Shown here in pieces: positions 54,033 through 56,214 of a stretch of 56,214 nt of DNA. This DNA comes from Rhodopirellula sp. SM50 (GTDB lineage Bacteria > Planctomycetota > Planctomycetia > Pirellulales > Pirellulaceae). The notes beneath the pieces were generated by a model that was not told the DNA's origin, ran no database searches, and saw only the letters and a program-made list of their open reading frames with translations. The position numbers and the translations under genes are program-made. Location: assembly GCF_002289565.1 (NCBI RefSeq), contig NZ_NTFY01000026.1, positions 1-56,214 of the forward strand, in the 5' to 3' direction. Each line of letters opens with the position of its first letter. Within the stretch, counting starts at the first letter, position 1.

Positions 54033-54887
54033 ATGTCCTCAGCAGATCCCGTCCTTTTCGAATCCCACTCGCACACCCCGCTTTGCAAACACGCCGACGG
54101 TTTGCCGACGGAATATGCTGCGGTGGCGGAGTCGCGCGGATTGTTGGGCATGCATGTCACCTGTCACAACCCGATGCCGAACGGATTTTCTTCCGGCGTC
54201 CGAATGGCGGAATCGGAGTTCGACCAATACGTTGATTTGGTTGCCCAGGCGACCGACGACTGGAAAGGCCGTGTCGATGTGCGATTGGGGCTGGAAGCCG
54301 ATTACTTCGAAGGGCACGAAGCGTATTTGGAAAAGCAACTCGCCGGCGCGGACTTTCACTTCGTGCTCGGTTCGGTGCATCCCCAGATCGGTGAGTTTCG
54401 CGAAAGGTATTGGCAGAACGATTTGGTCGAGGTTCAACGGATCTATTTCAACTTATTGGCCAAGTCGGCCGAAACGGGGCTATTTGATTCACTGGCTCAT
54501 CCGGATTTGATCAAGAATTTCACCACCGAAGCCTGGGATCCCGATTCGATCTTGGACGTGATCCGCCCGGCGCTGGACCGGATCGCCAAGACCGGTGTGG
54601 CGATGGAACTCAACACCAGCGGCGTCAACAAACGCATTTCGGAAATGAACCCGTTTCCCGACATGCTGGCCGAAATGAAGTCACGTGACATCCCGGTCAC
54701 GCTCGGCGCCGATGCCCACACGCCCGGGCGCGTCGGCGACGGTTATGAAACCGCGATGCGTCTGCTGCAAAGCGTCGGGTACACGCACGTCAATTTCTTT
54801 CTCGGCCGCAAGCGACAATCGGTTGCAATTGAAACCGCACTGACGTCGATGATCCCGGTCGACGAAGCCGCCAGCCTGGGACGTTAG
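54033..54887 (+). CDS. PHP-domain histidinol-phosphatase
   Basis: From ATG 54033 it is 284 residues. Metal-binding motifs: SHSH in ESHSHTPLCKHADG (residues 10-13), a Glu in GLEADYF, HFVLGSVHP, SLAHPDLIKNF and GADAHTPGRVG. The layout is that of HisK-type histidinol-phosphate phosphatases, which remove phosphate in histidine biosynthesis; other small phosphate esters are possible. No his genes are near. The frame is open upstream through the repeat array, but that part is repeat sequence and the ATG is the natural start. Confidence 0.88.
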   Translation: MSSADPVLFESHSHTPLCKHADGLPTEYAAVAESRGLLGMHVTCHNPMPNGFSSGVRMAESEFDQYVDLVAQATDDWKGRVDVRLGLEADYFEGHEAYLEKQLAGADFHFVLGSVHPQIGEFRERYWQNDLVEVQRIYFNLLAKSAETGLFDSLAHPDLIKNFTTEAWDPDSILDVIRPALDRIAKTGVAMELNTSGVNKRISEMNPFPDMLAEMKSRDIPVTLGADAHTPGRVGDGYETAMRLLQSVGYTHVNFFLGRKRQSVAIETALTSMIPVDEAASLGR

Positions 54888-54962
54888 CGTCCTGATGCGA
54901 GGGGCGTTCGACGCATGTAAAGAGATCACCCCCACGTCTAGAGGTCGTGCAGTTCTTAAAGC

Positions 54963-55055
54963 CACCCTCCTGGCAGGAGGGTCGAGCGCAGCGAGGGGAG
55001 GTCGAACGGTGAATCGCGGCGTTCACTTCACTCTTGATGGGCGACCCCAAGCAAC
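54963..55055. repeat. Family B dispersed repeat, inverted relative to the copy at 4085
   Basis: Starts CACCCTCCTGGCAGGAGGGT and ends CCCCAAGCAAC. It is the reverse complement of 4085-4177 with about six differences. It continues to about 55105 with CTCCTCGCTACGCTCGACTC and CCCAGGGGGAGAGTGAC, the latter also at 2554-2570. It lies between convergent genes. Confidence 0.88.
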
Positions 55056-55121
55056 ACCGCAAACCCTCTCCTCGCTACGCTCGACTCTCCCAGGGGGAGA
55101 GTGACGAAGCCGCTTCCTGCT

Positions 55122-55808
55122 TCACTCGCTGACGTCTGCCAGCGCCCGTTGCAACGGGCATTGCGCCGGATCGATTGGTTTTCCGCTTCGGTAGCCTTGC
55201 AGCAACCGTCGCGATTCGGCGGCCAGCATGCGGCGGACTTCGCGACGCTTTCCCTTGACACGCGGGATCGACAGGTTGTCATAGGCGGTCGTCTGATGAC
55301 GCATCCAAGCGATCACGGCAGACTCGGCGCGGCGTTCGACCGGGATCCGCTGCGTCCGAGCAACCGTGCCGCTGCCGACGGGCGTTGCATGTGTGGTGAC
55401 GGCGACGGCCAACCGTTTGGCGATGCAGTGATGGGACGCATGGAAATTTAGAAACGTGATCACCGCGTTTTCGAACTCGTCGACGTACGCGGCTTGCTTC
55501 TTTTCGCGCCGAGCCGCGTCGCTTTGTCGCTCGCGTGCATACGCGTCGGTCGATCGTTCGGCATCCAGCTTTGCCTTGGCGGCGGCGATCTGAGCGGCGT
55601 CTGCCCAAACACCCTTGGAAAACACCCGACGCCCCCGGCGCTCCTTCACCGTCCACGTCGGACCGGCCGCTTTGACGCGACGGGTCAGCCCCGCATCCCC
55701 GGGCGGCAGCAATTCCCAGCCGGTTGGAATCGAAAGCTTCGTTCCGTCTTCGTCGACGACCTGTTGGGCGGAAGGGCCGGGAGCAACAACGCGAGTCTTT
55801 TCAGGCAT
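55122..55808 (-). CDS. DUF2293 domain protein
   Basis: From the ATG at 55808 it is 228 residues. The first 60 residues have GTKLSIPTGWELLPPGDAGLTRRV. A Lys/Arg/Ala-rich helical stretch (AAKAKLDAERSTDAYARERQ) follows. The C-terminal half carries SAVIAWMRHQTTAYDNLSIP and KGKRREVRRMLAAESRRLL, which I recognise as DUF2293. That family has no known function; the strongly basic end suggests nucleic-acid contact. No signal or TM segment. It is convergent with the PHP gene across a family B repeat. Confidence 0.8.
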   Translation of the reverse strand: MPEKTRVVAPGPSAQQVVDEDGTKLSIPTGWELLPPGDAGLTRRVKAAGPTWTVKERRGRRVFSKGVWADAAQIAAAKAKLDAERSTDAYARERQSDAARREKKQAAYVDEFENAVITFLNFHASHHCIAKRLAVAVTTHATPVGSGTVARTQRIPVERRAESAVIAWMRHQTTAYDNLSIPRVKGKRREVRRMLAAESRRLLQGYRSGKPIDPAQCPLQRALADVSE

Positions 55809-56214
55809 CGGGGAGAAGCGGCACGGGGAAAGCGGTCGATCACAACGCACCCCGTTTTCATCGGCCGGTGGCGCGCGGCATCTTGATACGACGAATCCGG
55901 TTTTGCATCAAGCGTTTCTCCCTGAAGGCGCCCGTGGGGATCGGGAGAGGGATGGCAGAATGATTCGGGGCAGAATGATGGGGTGAGCAGAGCCTCGTTC
56001 CAGGGCTCCGCCTTGGAACGGGCTTTGCCGGAGGCTCTGCCTGGGCTGCGCAGAATGCCCGCTATTTTATGTGTTGTGCCGGATGAAACTTTGGTCGTTC
56101 TTGTTCCGTGGTGGATCAAGGATCACTCAGCTCGGTTCGCCAAAGGCGATCAACAACATAGCCTGGGGTGAGACCGGATGAGCCCCAGCGAATCCGGGCG
56201 TAACCCCAGGTCCA
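55809..56214. other. Right-edge non-coding region with small hairpins
   Basis: No gene is supported. GTTCCA (55998-56003) pairs with TGGAAC (56015-56020) around GGGCTCCGCCT, and GGCTTTGCCGGAGGCTCTGCC follows; similar GAGGCTCCGCC text is at about 3995. CCTGGGGT (56163-56170) pairs with ACCCCAGG (56204-56211). A 62-codon frame at 55983-56171 crosses both hairpins and is not convincing. The first 60 bases should contain the DUF2293 promoter. Confidence 0.55.

Noticed and set aside
55983..56171. 62-codon frame at the right edge
   Set aside because: Runs across two hairpin repeats, no ribosome binding site, no recognisable sequence.

Overview
The window looks like chromosomal DNA from a high-GC planctomycete, most likely a Pirellulaceae-type bacterium related to Rhodopirellula or Stieleria. 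The assignment is an inference from gene content: a DUF1080 protein, a DUF1598-type protein, a Tat-exported Gfo/Idh/MocA oxidoreductase, a PIG-L deacetylase, an exported SGNH hydrolase, a DUF2293 protein, many starts without a clear Shine-Dalgarno, and several families of dispersed hairpin repeats between genes. I found no tRNA, rRNA, CRISPR array, prophage or transposase.

Layout. Positions 1-12 kb carry exported catabolic-type proteins (DUF1080, DUF1598, PIG-L, GMC oxidoreductase, MFS transporter, Gfo/Idh/MocA) around uvrB. Positions 12-16 kb hold a membrane-inserted relative of the Pup ligase/deamidase family (PafA/Dop) and a four-domain ribosomal protein S1 homologue. Positions 16-22 kb hold planctomycete-type proteins of unknown function, one of them a zinc-ribbon membrane protein built on 40-residue and 7-residue repeats. 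Positions 22-26 kb encode a 2-oxoacid:ferredoxin oxidoreductase (korA-korB) followed by cysK. Positions 26-35 kb are two conserved housekeeping blocks on the minus strand: phoH-pgpH-ybeY-corC (RNA metabolism, cyclic-di-AMP turnover, ion transport) and purA-uppS-cdsA (purine, undecaprenyl and phospholipid synthesis). cysD-cysNC (APS/PAPS synthesis) follow at 35-38 kb, then a serine beta-lactamase-like hydrolase and glycogen phosphorylase.

The most system-like locus is 43.1-50.5 kb, all on the plus strand. It has an orphan Tat-exported solute-binding protein, a two-TM histidine kinase with a long extracytoplasmic domain, a small response regulator overlapping it by 4 nt, a second regulator, a REC-histidine kinase with a C-terminal domain like a degenerate GGDEF, another regulator overlapping that kinase, and a double-REC protein. 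That makes two kinases and six receiver domains, with no DNA-binding output domain. It looks like a ligand-triggered phosphorelay whose outputs are protein interactions.

Intergenic regions hold at least three dispersed repeat families, called A, B and C here. Some family A elements are bounded by perfect terminal inverted repeats of 17-21 bp, two family B copies of 93 bp lie in opposite orientation about 51 kb apart, and family C is a set of short GCTTCCAGCTTGCG elements. Most sit between convergent genes or just after stop codons. All names and functions rest on reading the sequence; no database search was run.
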